A DNA stretch of 64,000 nucleotides from Flavobacteria bacterium MS024-2A (GTDB lineage Bacteria > Bacteroidota > Bacteroidia > Flavobacteriales > Flavobacteriaceae). Position 1 is the first letter of the stretch. Every line of letters starts with the position of its first letter. The stretch is taken from NCBI GenBank assembly GCA_905182305.1, contig CAJJBB010000006.1, forward strand, positions 186,001 through 250,000, given 5' to 3'. This document shows positions 47,257 through 56,419 of the stretch, piece by piece. The translations under genes were made by a program, and so were the position numbers. The notes beneath the pieces are model-generated. The model was not told the DNA's origin, searched no databases, and was given only the letters and a program-made list of their open reading frames with translations.

Positions 47257-49500
47257 TTAATCGTATTTCCAGCGTAAACCAAAGAAAAAACGAACACCTT
47301 GATTTGATGCGTAGACATAAGATGGATCAAAAGTCAAAGCATATGGGTTGTTGGGTGTTGAGATTGCAATTCCTTGATTATCATAAATAACCTGTTTATC
47401 AAAAGGATCAAAAGAACGAGCAATACTATTTGCTGAAGGTGTAAAGTTCAGAATATTCTTTATTCCACCATAAGATTCAAAAACACCTTTCCAAACCTTG
47501 GTAAGCTGCATATTAATAATATTAAAACTTTTAGAATTAATAGGCCTTGGATCAAGACTACTTAAAGTAGGCAATTTTAGAGGTCCAGTTATAGTTCCAG
47601 TAAAATCAAGTACTAGATTGTTTGAATTCCATTTTTTTTGAATTTTCCAAACACCTTGAAATCGTTCAGTGAGATAAGGTCTTATTTTTACTCCTTTTTC
47701 TTCAATATTTGAATCTATAAATGTCATCCCTAAATTAATTCTTAATCCATCATATGCAAGTAAGTTAACGTTTGAAGAAATACCATTTGATGTTGATTTT
47801 CCAGAAAGATTACCATAAATAATCTTATTGGGATCAGTGTCGTAATCTGGGATTATTTTGTTTGAAAATTGAGTGCTAAATACGCTAAAATCTAAATCAA
47901 AGATAATTCCTTGACTTAAATAAAATTTTTTAACATAGTTGAGGTTTACATTCCAAGATTTTTCAGGATTTAAGTCCTCTAAAAATATAACTTCACGAGC
48001 CCCCGTAAGTGATGCATGATCTTCTGTAAAAACTTGGGCTACACGATATCCAGTTCCTGCACTTATTCTTAAAATAGATGTTTTATCATTGTTATTTATT
48101 TTATAATTAAGTCGCGGTGTTAATATATTTCCATGAATAGAGTTATAATCATAACGAAGACCAAGTAGTAAAGTATTATTTGTATTTATATTAGTTTGAT
48201 TCTGAATAAAGACTCCCGGAAGATGTGTAATTGACGGACTGTTACTTCTTGTGTTTTCTTCAAACGTAGCGGTTGTGTTATCGTCATAATATGTATATCT
48301 ATATGCAAGACCCAACATGAAGTCGTTATTCTTCAAAGTTTTATCCCATTTTATTTGTCCAAAACCTATTGTTTGATCGGCATTAAAAAGAGTTGTTCCG
48401 TAAACTGAGTTTTGATTGTGATCATTAAAACTAAACTCAAAAGATACATCCTGGTTTAATTGATAATTACCAAAAATCTCGTATCGTGAAGTATAAATGC
48501 TCTCTCCATAAATAATATCACCACCTCTGTATTTTGGCATCCATTTCATCTCACCTCCCCATCTATCTTCATAGACAAAGCGAGTTGCTAGGGAAAAATT
48601 ATTTCCAAAAGAAAGTTTATTAAAAACTGAAAATCTGTCCTGAAGGGTCAAATCCGTGAAACCATCTTCATTGTTGTCAATAGGGTTTGAATAGTTGAAA
48701 TAATTTATACCCAACAGACCGGTAGTCTTTTTTGATAAAGTATATTTAAAACCTAAATCTGTGTTTGATTCTCCCCAACCCGACGTGAAAGAATCTAATG
48801 AGAGTTTTGAAGTGTTTTCAGGGAGTTTTGTAATTAAGTTAATAACCCCGCCAATTGCTTCAGACCCATAAAGTGTAGACGCAGGTCCTTTTACAATTTC
48901 TATACGCTCAATTAAAGATTGAGGAATTCCTGATAAACCGTAAACAGTTGATAATCCACTAACAATAGGGAGTCCATCAATAAGAATCATCGTATAGCTT
49001 CCTTCTTGACCATTTATGTGAATATCGCCGGTATTGCAAACACTACAGTTGAGCTGAGGACGGACACCATTTACATTTTCAAGCGCTTCAAAAACCGAAG
49101 GCGTAGGATTTGCTTTAAAGAAAGATTGACTGTAAACATCAACTGGCACTGGGCTATCGACTTTAAATACTGGCCTTAAAGTCCCTGAAATAACAACTTC
49201 TTCCAGGGAACTATCTATTTCCATTTCTATGATTCCAAAGTCTGTTATTGTTGAATGAATTTTTTTTATAATTGTTTTATTACCCAAATATGAAATAAAA
49301 AGTTTTGGATTTTTTATCTTAGTAAAGTTAAATGAAAATTGACCATAGGAATCGGTAATAACCCCTTTGTTCGTGCCTTTAATCATAACAGAAGCACTCT
49401 CAAGAGGTTGTCCCTCAGAAAAGACTTTACCTTTTACGAAAATGTCTTGACCTATTGCAATTTGAATACTAAAAAAAATAAAAAAGAGAATAAAGCGCAT
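47257..49500 (-). CDS. TonB-dependent receptor, probably for a metal or metal complex
   Basis: A 747-residue receptor. Signal peptide ending IAIGQ, carboxypeptidase-like domain (22-95), plug (about 115-225) and barrel ending FFGLRWKYD. The plug carries a C-x-x-C pair (LNCSVCNTGDIHINGQEG) and the usual IERIEIVKGPASTLYGSEAI. It is divergent from a DtxR-type metal regulator, with two palindromes between them, so regulation by iron or manganese is likely. The ligand is not known. Confidence 0.92.
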   Translation of the reverse strand: MRFILFFIFFSIQIAIGQDIFVKGKVFSEGQPLESASVMIKGTNKGVITDSYGQFSFNFTKIKNPKLFISYLGNKTIIKKIHSTITDFGIIEMEIDSSLEEVVISGTLRPVFKVDSPVPVDVYSQSFFKANPTPSVFEALENVNGVRPQLNCSVCNTGDIHINGQEGSYTMILIDGLPIVSGLSTVYGLSGIPQSLIERIEIVKGPASTLYGSEAIGGVINLITKLPENTSKLSLDSFTSGWGESNTDLGFKYTLSKKTTGLLGINYFNYSNPIDNNEDGFTDLTLQDRFSVFNKLSFGNNFSLATRFVYEDRWGGEMKWMPKYRGGDIIYGESIYTSRYEIFGNYQLNQDVSFEFSFNDHNQNSVYGTTLFNADQTIGFGQIKWDKTLKNNDFMLGLAYRYTYYDDNTTATFEENTRSNSPSITHLPGVFIQNQTNINTNNTLLLGLRYDYNSIHGNILTPRLNYKINNNDKTSILRISAGTGYRVAQVFTEDHASLTGAREVIFLEDLNPEKSWNVNLNYVKKFYLSQGIIFDLDFSVFSTQFSNKIIPDYDTDPNKIIYGNLSGKSTSNGISSNVNLLAYDGLRINLGMTFIDSNIEEKGVKIRPYLTERFQGVWKIQKKWNSNNLVLDFTGTITGPLKLPTLSSLDPRPINSKSFNIINMQLTKVWKGVFESYGGIKNILNFTPSANSIARSFDPFDKQVIYDNQGIAISTPNNPYALTFDPSYVYASNQGVRFFFGLRWKYD

Positions 49501-49505
49501 TAAAA

Positions 49506-49551
49506 TAGTTTTACACTACAAAACTATTTCATTAGTTTTACACTACAAAAC
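49506..49551. promoter_or_regulatory. Two tandem palindromic boxes between the TonB receptor and the DtxR-type regulator
   Basis: TAGTTTTACACTACAAAAC occurs at 49506-49524 and again at 49533-49551, 27 bp apart. Each contains AGTTTT/AAAAC(T) half-sites around ACACTAC. The spacing and position in the 57-bp divergent gap fit an operator bound by the regulator's dimers and shared by both genes. Confidence 0.7.
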
Positions 49552-49557
49552 ATTTCT

Positions 49558-49968
49558 ATGAGAAAAACTATAGAAAAAGAGAATTATCTTAAAGCCATCT
49601 ATAAGATGGAAGAAAAATTCGATCAGGTCACTGTAACGGCATTAAGTCATAGTTTTAATGTAAGTAAGTCTACCGTATCCAACATGATTAAGAAGTTAGT
49701 GGTCATGGGATTTATCGACAGCAAGCCATACAAATCAATTCTTTTAAGTTCCTTAGGACGAGAAAAAGCGACAGAAATTATTTCTAAACATCGATTGATT
49801 GAGCTTTTTTTGGTTCAAAAAATGAATTTTGATTTAGATGAAGTACATGACATTGCAGAGGAGATAGAACACATAAAAAGCTCTAGCTTCTTTAGGAGAA
49901 TGAGAAAAATTTTAGGTGATAATTATATTGATCCTCATGGATCGATAATTCCTAAATGCGATTATTAA
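49558..49968 (+). CDS. DtxR/MntR-family metal-dependent regulator
   Basis: A 136-residue repressor. Winged helix at residues about 5-70 (FNVSKSTVSNMIKKL) and dimerisation/metal domain at 72-130. Candidate metal ligands are His78, Glu82, His97, Glu101, Glu104 and His105. The positions matching MntR Asp8 and Glu11 are Asn9 and Lys12, so the site is not the standard manganese one and looks closer to the iron-type layout. The end DPHGSIIP is conserved in the family; the SH3 domain is missing. It probably controls the divergent TonB receptor. Confidence 0.9.
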   Translation: MRKTIEKENYLKAIYKMEEKFDQVTVTALSHSFNVSKSTVSNMIKKLVVMGFIDSKPYKSILLSSLGREKATEIISKHRLIELFLVQKMNFDLDEVHDIAEEIEHIKSSSFFRRMRKILGDNYIDPHGSIIPKCDY

Positions 49969-50017
49969 TTCTATCAAGAACGCATTATGCGTAACAAACT
50001 ATCTTCTCTAGTCACAG

Positions 50018-50320
50018 TGGTTTAGAATAAGAAACGCTCGTCTAAAACAATCGAGAAATCATATTCATCTTGGTCATAAATGACGTTTAACTAAAAAAAC
50101 TATTATGACTATTTTTTCAGGAGAAGTAAAATTAAAAGACATTCAAGTTGCAGTTGGTTATGGTATGACCTTAGCAATAATTAAGCATAGATGTATTGAG
50201 CAAGCTTTTGCAAAATCACCTTGGTCAAAGATTAAAAACCAAAAAGATGATAGGTTTGAGGTTATTGTTGAGAAAGAAAATATTGAATAAGTGTTTTAGT
50301 GAAAATCACTCAAAAATGAC
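50018..50320 (+). repeat. About 300-bp inverted repeat, right copy
   Basis: Matches the reverse complement of about 35030-35345, including non-coding flanks (CGCTCGTCTAAAACAATCGA upstream of the small gene). It brackets about 15 kb together with the left copy. Confidence 0.85.
50105..50290 (+). CDS. Small protein of unknown function, 61 residues (duplicated gene)
   Basis: ATG 50105 encodes MTIFSGEVKLKDIQVAVGYG, MTLAIIKHRCIEQAFAKSPW and a polar end VIVEKENIE. It has no signal peptide. Compared with the inverted copy at 35066 it lacks four codons near the start, inside a predicted strand, so it may itself be slightly damaged. The conserved Trp/Pro/Lys patch (KSPWSKIKNQK) suggests nucleic-acid or ribosome contact, but this is a guess. 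Confidence 0.55.
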   Translation: MTIFSGEVKLKDIQVAVGYGMTLAIIKHRCIEQAFAKSPWSKIKNQKDDRFEVIVEKENIE

Positions 50321-50523
50321 CGAAAATGATAAAAAATAGAAAACAATAGTTTTTTATTCGTCTTCAGTTGATCTGAAATACAATTCAACGATAGCAGTGC
50401 AAATGGGAATGTTAATCTATGTACAACGTTAGTTACGAATATGGGTCGATTTATTTCCAATCTTTTTGTTCGGTCTAATTCTTTGGTTCGATTACAATTC
50501 TTAATTCAGTCTGGCATTAATAT

Positions 50524-51810
50524 TTATTTTAACCGCAGTTGTCCATTTCGAACCCTTTGAGGATGGTTCCCAACTAGAACTTCGGCAACTACTTTTCCAG
50601 TAGCGTAATCCAATATAGAAACCTTGTCAAGACCGCTTATAGATACATAAGCCTTTTTACCATCTTTGCTTGAAGTTGCCCAGTATGGCTTTGCTTCTTT
50701 TGGATCATCAGAAAGTTTAATCGTGCTATATTTGAAGGTTTCCCTGTCCACTATGGCGATATAGCCATCCATAGTACCCGCTACACATATAGTTTTATCA
50801 TCTCCGCTGAGAGAAATACCATGATGTCCTGCGTTTAAAAGGTGGCCTCCAAGTGATAGACTTTTATTTGTTTTAGGAATTGGTAAATCTAATTTTCGGG
50901 TGATTTTATCATTCTCTATATCGTATTCAAAAAAACCATGGAACAATGAAATTTGCAAATAAGCAAATTTTTCATCTTTGGTAATGGCCATTGGACGAAT
51001 TGCTCGGTCAATCCAATCAAAACCAGCTTCTTCCAATTTTTGCTTCATATCAACACGGCGTATCACTTCATAGGTGTTAGCATCAACAATCTGAAACCAA
51101 CGATCCCCCTTTAAAAAGTCGAGATTTGGCGACGCAAAAAAGACTTTGCCGATACTGGTATGGTATATTTTTTTACCATCTTCAGAGTATATATTTTCAT
51201 GGGGTTGATCTCCAGATTCAAAACTACCAATGATTTCACCCGTTGAAACATCAATTGCATGTACTTTTCTTGCTGTCGAGGCTGAAACCAAAAAGATTTT
51301 TCCATCTGGGGATATGGCCGAATGGTCAGCTCGAAGGCCTTCAACCCGTGTTCGCCAAAAAATTTCACCAGAATTAACATCAATGGCAACAACGTCTGCA
51401 AAACTTGGTCTTGATGCATAAATATACCTACCATCATTTGACGTAAACATGTCGTCAACCAATTGATCATTGCCTTCACCGATATATTCCCTGATAAAAC
51501 CTGAAGCAAGACTTCTTTTTAGGCCTGAATAGATTTCTTCAAATCTTTCTTCTCGGTCGGGCATGGCACTTACTTTTTTTATGATTTTAAAAGTATTTGG
51601 ATCAAAAATGGTAATGACCCCGTCCCAGTTATTACCTGCTAGCACAACATCCTGTAAAGGAATACTGTCATGAACTGTTGCGGCTTTTTTTTCAGGGTGA
51701 AGTGGAAACGACGGATATTTTCTATCTGGTCTCTGCCCCAAATTATAAAGATAGATTCCCAAAAGAATTAACCCTATAAGAAGTGTGCCTAAAATTATTT
51801 TTTTCCTCAT
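50524..51810 (-). CDS. Membrane-anchored YncE-like beta-propeller protein
   Basis: From ATG 51810 (MRKKIILGTLLIGLILLG) the product is 428 residues: one N-terminal membrane anchor, then seven-blade-type repeats with YIYASRPSFADVVAIDVNSG, KVHAIDVSTGEIIGSFESG, GYIAIVDRETFKY and VSILDYATGKVVAEVLVG. These are YVTN/YncE-type blades. Such proteins act as binding scaffolds or as quinoprotein-like enzymes; no PQQ-binding set can be defined. Upstream in-frame starts reach into a pseudogene and are rejected. Confidence 0.82.
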   Translation of the reverse strand: MRKKIILGTLLIGLILLGIYLYNLGQRPDRKYPSFPLHPEKKAATVHDSIPLQDVVLAGNNWDGVITIFDPNTFKIIKKVSAMPDREERFEEIYSGLKRSLASGFIREYIGEGNDQLVDDMFTSNDGRYIYASRPSFADVVAIDVNSGEIFWRTRVEGLRADHSAISPDGKIFLVSASTARKVHAIDVSTGEIIGSFESGDQPHENIYSEDGKKIYHTSIGKVFFASPNLDFLKGDRWFQIVDANTYEVIRRVDMKQKLEEAGFDWIDRAIRPMAITKDEKFAYLQISLFHGFFEYDIENDKITRKLDLPIPKTNKSLSLGGHLLNAGHHGISLSGDDKTICVAGTMDGYIAIVDRETFKYSTIKLSDDPKEAKPYWATSSKDGKKAYVSISGLDKVSILDYATGKVVAEVLVGNHPQRVRNGQLRLK

Positions 51811-51871
51811 GTGTAAGTTCATTAATACATTATTGTTGCTAACGTGTTTGTGTATGATCTCGTTGCGTGGT

Positions 51872-52062
51872 TTAATCAACACAATAAATGTCTACAACTT
51901 TATATTTATTATATATTTCTTTAGTTTCAGCTCCAGATGGGACAGCTCTAAAACTATATTCGTCTTCAACATTACTATTGGCTGTAATACCTTTACCCCA
52001 ATAAAACAAATAGGTACTGCCGTTATTCTCTTTCTTATTTCAACACACCCAGTTTCTTTAGA
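51872..52062 (-). pseudogene. Remnant of a small secreted Cys-rich protein gene
   Basis: Minus-strand frames read KETGCVEIRK and, after a one-base shift, ENNGSTYLFYWGKGITANSN then EDEYSFRAVPSGAETKEIYN and YKVVDIYCVD-stop at 51872. The pattern C-I/V-E-I ... Y-x-F/W ... CVD matches the gene at 31135-31356, so the two are broken paralogues. The N-terminal signal is lost. Confidence 0.6.
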
Positions 52063-52189
52063 GTAATAAAAATAACTAAATAAAGGAATTTATTCATTGG
52101 TTTATGGTTTACTCGAATATAAAAAGGTCTTCTACTTGGAAGGGTATGTTCTATAATTTAATTAAGGGTTAACTTTAATTTTAACTTTT

Positions 52190-53581
52190 CTAAAATATGA
52201 TATTAAGAGGTTGAGTATTTTGCCACTGATTTCTAGTGAAGTCTGGAAATTTTTGTGGCATTCCACCCTGCGCAACAGAAGCTTCACTTAAGGGAGAAAC
52301 TGCGCTCCATAAACAACCTTCGTAAACATTCTGATCTATTGGACTTCCACTGCGTAAACATTCTATTATCCTGTATAGCATCATGAAGTCCATTCCGCCA
52401 TGGCCTCCCATTTTAGTTGCTAAAGCCCCGAGTCGTTTGTACATTGGGTGCTCATATTTGTTATAAAGCCCTTCTAACTGTTCTCCTTGCGCCCATCGGT
52501 GATGACTGTCTGTAGCTCCTTCAACCCCGCCCTCAAGTGCTACTCGAATTGGATAACCTGCTAAGATCCCTTTTGTTCCTTGCACCAAATTAAGTCTTGT
52601 ATAAGGCCTTGGACTGGTTTCATCCCACTGAATCATAACCGTTTTACCCAAGGTTGTTTTAATAATAGAAGTGTTGATATCACCTCCAGTATACTCAAGT
52701 GCATTCCACTTATGGTCTGTTGTAAAATTCTTTTCGGCATAGGCCTTTCTACCTCGTGCCAGTGAAGAAAATGAAACCAGTGTATTAAACTGATCCTCTC
52801 CTCTTCCTAAGTTCATATACTGAGCAACAGGTCCCAGGCCATGGGTAGGATATAGATTTCCGTTACGTTCAGCATAATGTTGCGTTCGCCATGAACCTGT
52901 ACCGCGTTCTTGTTCCTCCATCTGAAAACGTAACTCATGAATGTATGCTGCTTCGGCATGAAGAATTTCTCCAATAAGACCCTGTCTACACAAATTCAAA
53001 TACAGTAATTCCTCTCGTCCATAATTAACGTTTTCCATCATCATGCAATGCTTTTGCGTTTGCTCTGAAGTATCAACAATTTCCCACATTTCTTCGAGGG
53101 TAACTGCAATCGGTACTTCAACAAAAGCATGGGCTCCTTGCCTCATGGTTTCTATGGCCATAGGAGCGTGATTCCTCCAATTAGTGGCTATAAAAACAGC
53201 ATCCGGCTTCACCTCTGAAAGCATTTTTTTCCAAGCGTTTTCATCTCCAAAATAACGTGCAATATCAGTATGTCTTTCGTTTCCTATGGCTTTACAGTGA
53301 CCAACTGAGCGGTCAACTAGATCTTCATATACATCTGAAATGGCAACAATTTGAGTCCCTTCAATACTTGCCAACTGTTTTGCGTGGCCACTCCCCCTTG
53401 CACCAACTCCTATTAATGCAATTCGAACAGTGTCTAGCTTGGGTGCTGAAAAATCTCCCATGTAGGTTCCTCCAGAAGGATTATTTTCTTTTTCAGAACA
53501 GCCTACGCTACTTGCTAAATAGAAAGAAGCCGCAGAAAGTGAAGTCTTTTTTAAAAAATTTCTTCGATCTATATTTTTCAT
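52190..53581 (-). CDS. Gfo/Idh/MocA-family enzyme, glycoside hydrolase family 109 type
   Basis: A 463-residue protein with a Tat-type signal (RRNFLKKTSLSAASFYLASS) and a lipobox-like VGC. The Rossmann domain follows (IALIGVGARGSGHAKQLASI), then the substrate domain with ENVNYGREELLYLNLCRQG, THGLGPVAQYMNLGRGED and KMGGHGGMDFMMLYRIIECL. This pattern fits GH109 enzymes, which use bound NAD to cleave alpha-N-acetylgalactosamine by an oxidation-elimination route. It would act in the periplasm. Assignment to GH109 rather than a general oxidoreductase is by motif recall. Confidence 0.8.
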   Translation of the reverse strand: MKNIDRRNFLKKTSLSAASFYLASSVGCSEKENNPSGGTYMGDFSAPKLDTVRIALIGVGARGSGHAKQLASIEGTQIVAISDVYEDLVDRSVGHCKAIGNERHTDIARYFGDENAWKKMLSEVKPDAVFIATNWRNHAPMAIETMRQGAHAFVEVPIAVTLEEMWEIVDTSEQTQKHCMMMENVNYGREELLYLNLCRQGLIGEILHAEAAYIHELRFQMEEQERGTGSWRTQHYAERNGNLYPTHGLGPVAQYMNLGRGEDQFNTLVSFSSLARGRKAYAEKNFTTDHKWNALEYTGGDINTSIIKTTLGKTVMIQWDETSPRPYTRLNLVQGTKGILAGYPIRVALEGGVEGATDSHHRWAQGEQLEGLYNKYEHPMYKRLGALATKMGGHGGMDFMMLYRIIECLRSGSPIDQNVYEGCLWSAVSPLSEASVAQGGMPQKFPDFTRNQWQNTQPLNIIF

Positions 53582-53692
53582 GGAACGAGTTTTATTACTT
53601 TACTAAAGTATTAAATTTCATTTTAATCACAATCCATAATGCAATTCTTCGAAACCATCTTATCTATGGTTACATTTACACAAAACTATGCT

Positions 53693-55033
53693 ATGTCAAA
53701 GACCTTTGCTGAATTAGGAATAAATCTTTCCTTTCGAGAAAGTTTAACTAAACTAAAAATATTAGTACCTACTGACATTCAATCCAAAACAATTCCAGCA
53801 ATTCTTACTCAAAAAGACGATGTAGTGGCATTAGCAAAAACTGGGACTGGTAAAACTCTTGCTTTTGGATTGCCATTACTTCAGTTAATAAATACAGAAA
53901 ACAGTGAAGTTCAAGCTTTAATACTTGCCCCAACAAGAGAATTGAGTCAACAAATTTATTCAAATTTAACTGAATATGGCTCACAAAATCCAGCAACAAA
54001 AGTTACTGTTTTATCTGGGGGCATTCCAATTAAACCTCAAATAGAGCGCTTAAAAACCGCATCTCATATTGTAGTGGCTACACCAGGTCGGATATTAGAT
54101 TTAATAAGCCGTGGTGCAATTTCTCTTAAAAATGTATCCTCACTAGTTCTAGATGAAGCTGATGAGATGATCAGTAATTTTAAAGATGATTTAGAACGTA
54201 TTATTAAAGAAATTCCAGCGTCACACAGAACACTATTATTCACCGCAACACTTTCTGGTCAAGTCAAGCAATTGATTCAAAATTTCATGTCAAAACATGT
54301 TATTCAATTAGAAGCAGACATGTTAACAGTTGGAAACCAAGGAATTGAGCATCAATATATAGTGGTCGAACCTATAGAAAAACTTGAGGTATTATTACAC
54401 TTTTTAAGTTCCAAACAAGGGCAAAGAGGAGTTATTTTCTGTAAAACAAAAGCGGCAGTAAATAAGTTGGGTAAAAATTTAGCTATTAATAAATTCTCTT
54501 CTGGTGCTATTCATGGAAGTTTAACCCAGGGTATTAGAGATCGAATTATGGATCAATTTAGAGAGGGATATATAGATATTTTAGTGGCAACAGATTTAGC
54601 TGCTCGTGGGATTGATGTTAAAGAAATATCATATGTTGTTAATTATCATTTACCCGATACTTATGAGGCATATGTTCACAGAAGTGGAAGAACATCAAGA
54701 GCAGGCTTCAAAGGACTTTCATTAACTGTTTTGCAAGAAGAGGAAGTTAAAGAGCTTCTAAATTTCGAAAATGAACTAGGAATTAATTTCAATGCTTTAG
54801 TTAAAGCAGATCCTGTTGAAATTGAAAAAAATAATGGATTGCTGTGGGCCAAAAAAATATTTAAAACAAAGCCAAATAGAAGTATTTCTGAAAAATTCAG
54901 ACAAGAAATAGTTACTATTTTTCATCATCTTACAAAAGAAGAGCTAATAGATAAGGTTCTTGCTAATTATTTGATTAACAAAAACACGAATACTTCAAAA
55001 GAATCATCTTCAAAAAACAGAAACAAGAACTAG
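53693..55033 (+). CDS. DEAD-box RNA helicase
   Basis: A 446-residue helicase from ATG 53693 (MSKTFAELGINLSF). Motifs: Q motif PTDIQSKTIP, Walker A AKTGTGKT, PTREL, TPGR, DEAD, SAT-like FTATLSG, and in the second domain ATDLAARGID and HRSGRTSRAG. It would remodel RNA in ribosome assembly or mRNA decay. Earlier starts to 53639 add a stretch unlike the family. It is followed 5 bp later by a second helicase gene, so the pair forms an operon. Confidence 0.94.
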   Translation: MSKTFAELGINLSFRESLTKLKILVPTDIQSKTIPAILTQKDDVVALAKTGTGKTLAFGLPLLQLINTENSEVQALILAPTRELSQQIYSNLTEYGSQNPATKVTVLSGGIPIKPQIERLKTASHIVVATPGRILDLISRGAISLKNVSSLVLDEADEMISNFKDDLERIIKEIPASHRTLLFTATLSGQVKQLIQNFMSKHVIQLEADMLTVGNQGIEHQYIVVEPIEKLEVLLHFLSSKQGQRGVIFCKTKAAVNKLGKNLAINKFSSGAIHGSLTQGIRDRIMDQFREGYIDILVATDLAARGIDVKEISYVVNYHLPDTYEAYVHRSGRTSRAGFKGLSLTVLQEEEVKELLNFENELGINFNALVKADPVEIEKNNGLLWAKKIFKTKPNRSISEKFRQEIVTIFHHLTKEELIDKVLANYLINKNTNTSKESSSKNRNKN

Positions 55034-55038
55034 TTAAT

Positions 55039-56352
55039 ATGGCAAATACCACAAAAGATCAACAGGATATATTACGTAAGTTGAATATTCATGTGCTTAA
55101 CCCAATGCAAATAGAGGCTATTTCTGTGATTGAAAATACCACCAATACTATTCTTCTTTCACCAACAGGAACTGGTAAAACATTAGCTTTCTTATTGCCA
55201 ATTATCAAAATCCTTGATCCGAATTGTACTGATGTTCAGGCCCTAATAATTGTGCCTTCTAGAGAATTAGCGATTCAAATTGAACAAGTTGTTCGAAATA
55301 TGGGGTCTGGTTTTAAAGTAAATGCAGTTTATGGCGGCAGACCAATGTCTAAAGACAAAATAGAAATAAAGCATACACCCGCTATTTTAATTGGAACACC
55401 AGGAAGAATTGCTGATCATTTCAGTAACAATCGATTTTCTTTAAAAAATATAAAATCTTTAATTTTAGATGAATTCGACAAATCACTAGAAGATGGCTTT
55501 GAAGTTGAAATGAGAGATATAATCAATCAACTACCTCATATCAATAAACGAGTACTCACTTCTGCAACCAAAACATTAAAAATACCAGATTTTGTTCGTT
55601 TAAACCTGCCAACTACTATAAACTATTTACAAGAAAAAATAGCTTCTAAACTAGATGTTAAAACTGTATTATCTACCTCTAAAACCAAATTGCCTAGTCT
55701 TTTAGAGCTCCTCCAATTTCTAGGAAATCAAAACGGAATTATATTCTGTAATTTAAGAGAGAGTATTGAACAGGTGAGTGATTTTTTAAATCGAAATAAG
55801 ATAAACCACAGCTGTTTTTCTGGAGGAATGGATCAAAAAGAAAGAGAGCGTGCTTTAATTAAATTCCGAAATGGAACCCATCGAGTTTTAATTGCTACTG
55901 ATCTGGCTTCTAGAGGTCTTGATATTCCAGAATTACGATTCATCATTCATTATGAAATGCCTAGAGCTGAAGAAGAATTCACACACAGAAACGGAAGAGC
56001 TGCTAGAGTCGATTCTAAAGGAACGGCCTATATTTTAAAAAAGGAAAATGAAGAATTAGCCTTGTATGTGAAAAACGCGAAAGGTATTGATATTTCAAAA
56101 AAGCCAATTCATAAACCACAATTTTGGGAAACATTATTTATCTCTGGCGGGAGAAAAGATAAAATCTCAAAAGGTGATATTGCAGGATTATTTTTTAAAC
56201 AAGGGATGATTACTAAAGATCAACTTGGATATATTGAGTTAAAACAAGATTGTGCGTTTATTGCTGTTCCTAAAGTAATTGCTTTGGAACTAATTAATAA
56301 ACTAAACAATACTCGCCTTAAAAAGAAAAAAATTAGAGTAACCTTATTGTGA
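55039..56352 (+). CDS. DEAD-box-type RNA helicase with DbpA-like RNA-binding C-terminus
   Basis: A 437-residue protein directly behind another helicase gene. Motif I is SPTGTGKT, PSREL and TPGR follow, and the DEAD box is replaced by DEFD (LILDEFDKS). SAT is present (TSATK), as are ATDLASRGLD and HRNGRAARV. The last 75 residues (GDIAGLFFKQGMITKDQLGY, then CAFIAVPKV) fit the DbpA/CsdA RNA-binding domain that in DbpA recognises hairpin 92 of 23S rRNA. The change in the DEAD box is uncommon but keeps the key D-E pair. Confidence 0.92.
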   Translation: MANTTKDQQDILRKLNIHVLNPMQIEAISVIENTTNTILLSPTGTGKTLAFLLPIIKILDPNCTDVQALIIVPSRELAIQIEQVVRNMGSGFKVNAVYGGRPMSKDKIEIKHTPAILIGTPGRIADHFSNNRFSLKNIKSLILDEFDKSLEDGFEVEMRDIINQLPHINKRVLTSATKTLKIPDFVRLNLPTTINYLQEKIASKLDVKTVLSTSKTKLPSLLELLQFLGNQNGIIFCNLRESIEQVSDFLNRNKINHSCFSGGMDQKERERALIKFRNGTHRVLIATDLASRGLDIPELRFIIHYEMPRAEEEFTHRNGRAARVDSKGTAYILKKENEELALYVKNAKGIDISKKPIHKPQFWETLFISGGRKDKISKGDIAGLFFKQGMITKDQLGYIELKQDCAFIAVPKVIALELINKLNNTRLKKKKIRVTLL

Positions 56353-56419
56353 AAACTATTTTAGTTTTCACAATACCTTCCTACTGTTTTTGTTGAAACC
56401 ATTAATTCCTGGTAAAATT

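Larger units (their letters stand above)
25878..52189. other. Accessory, partly decayed region with cassette-like spacing
   Basis: Between the HxlR/RidA block and the GH109-type gene, gene density falls, single-gene units with their own terminators dominate and about a dozen broken genes are found. Three repeat families (36 bp, 70 bp, 300 bp) and a resolvase relic occur only here. I treat it as an old gene-exchange region; no intact integrase or transposase and no island-wide end repeats were seen, so it is not called a mobile element. Confidence 0.65.

Noticed and set aside
53257-53712. Plus-strand frame of 151 codons upstream of the helicase
   Set aside because: It lies antisense to the GH109-type gene and then runs through the intergenic region; the helicase has a good ATG at 53693.
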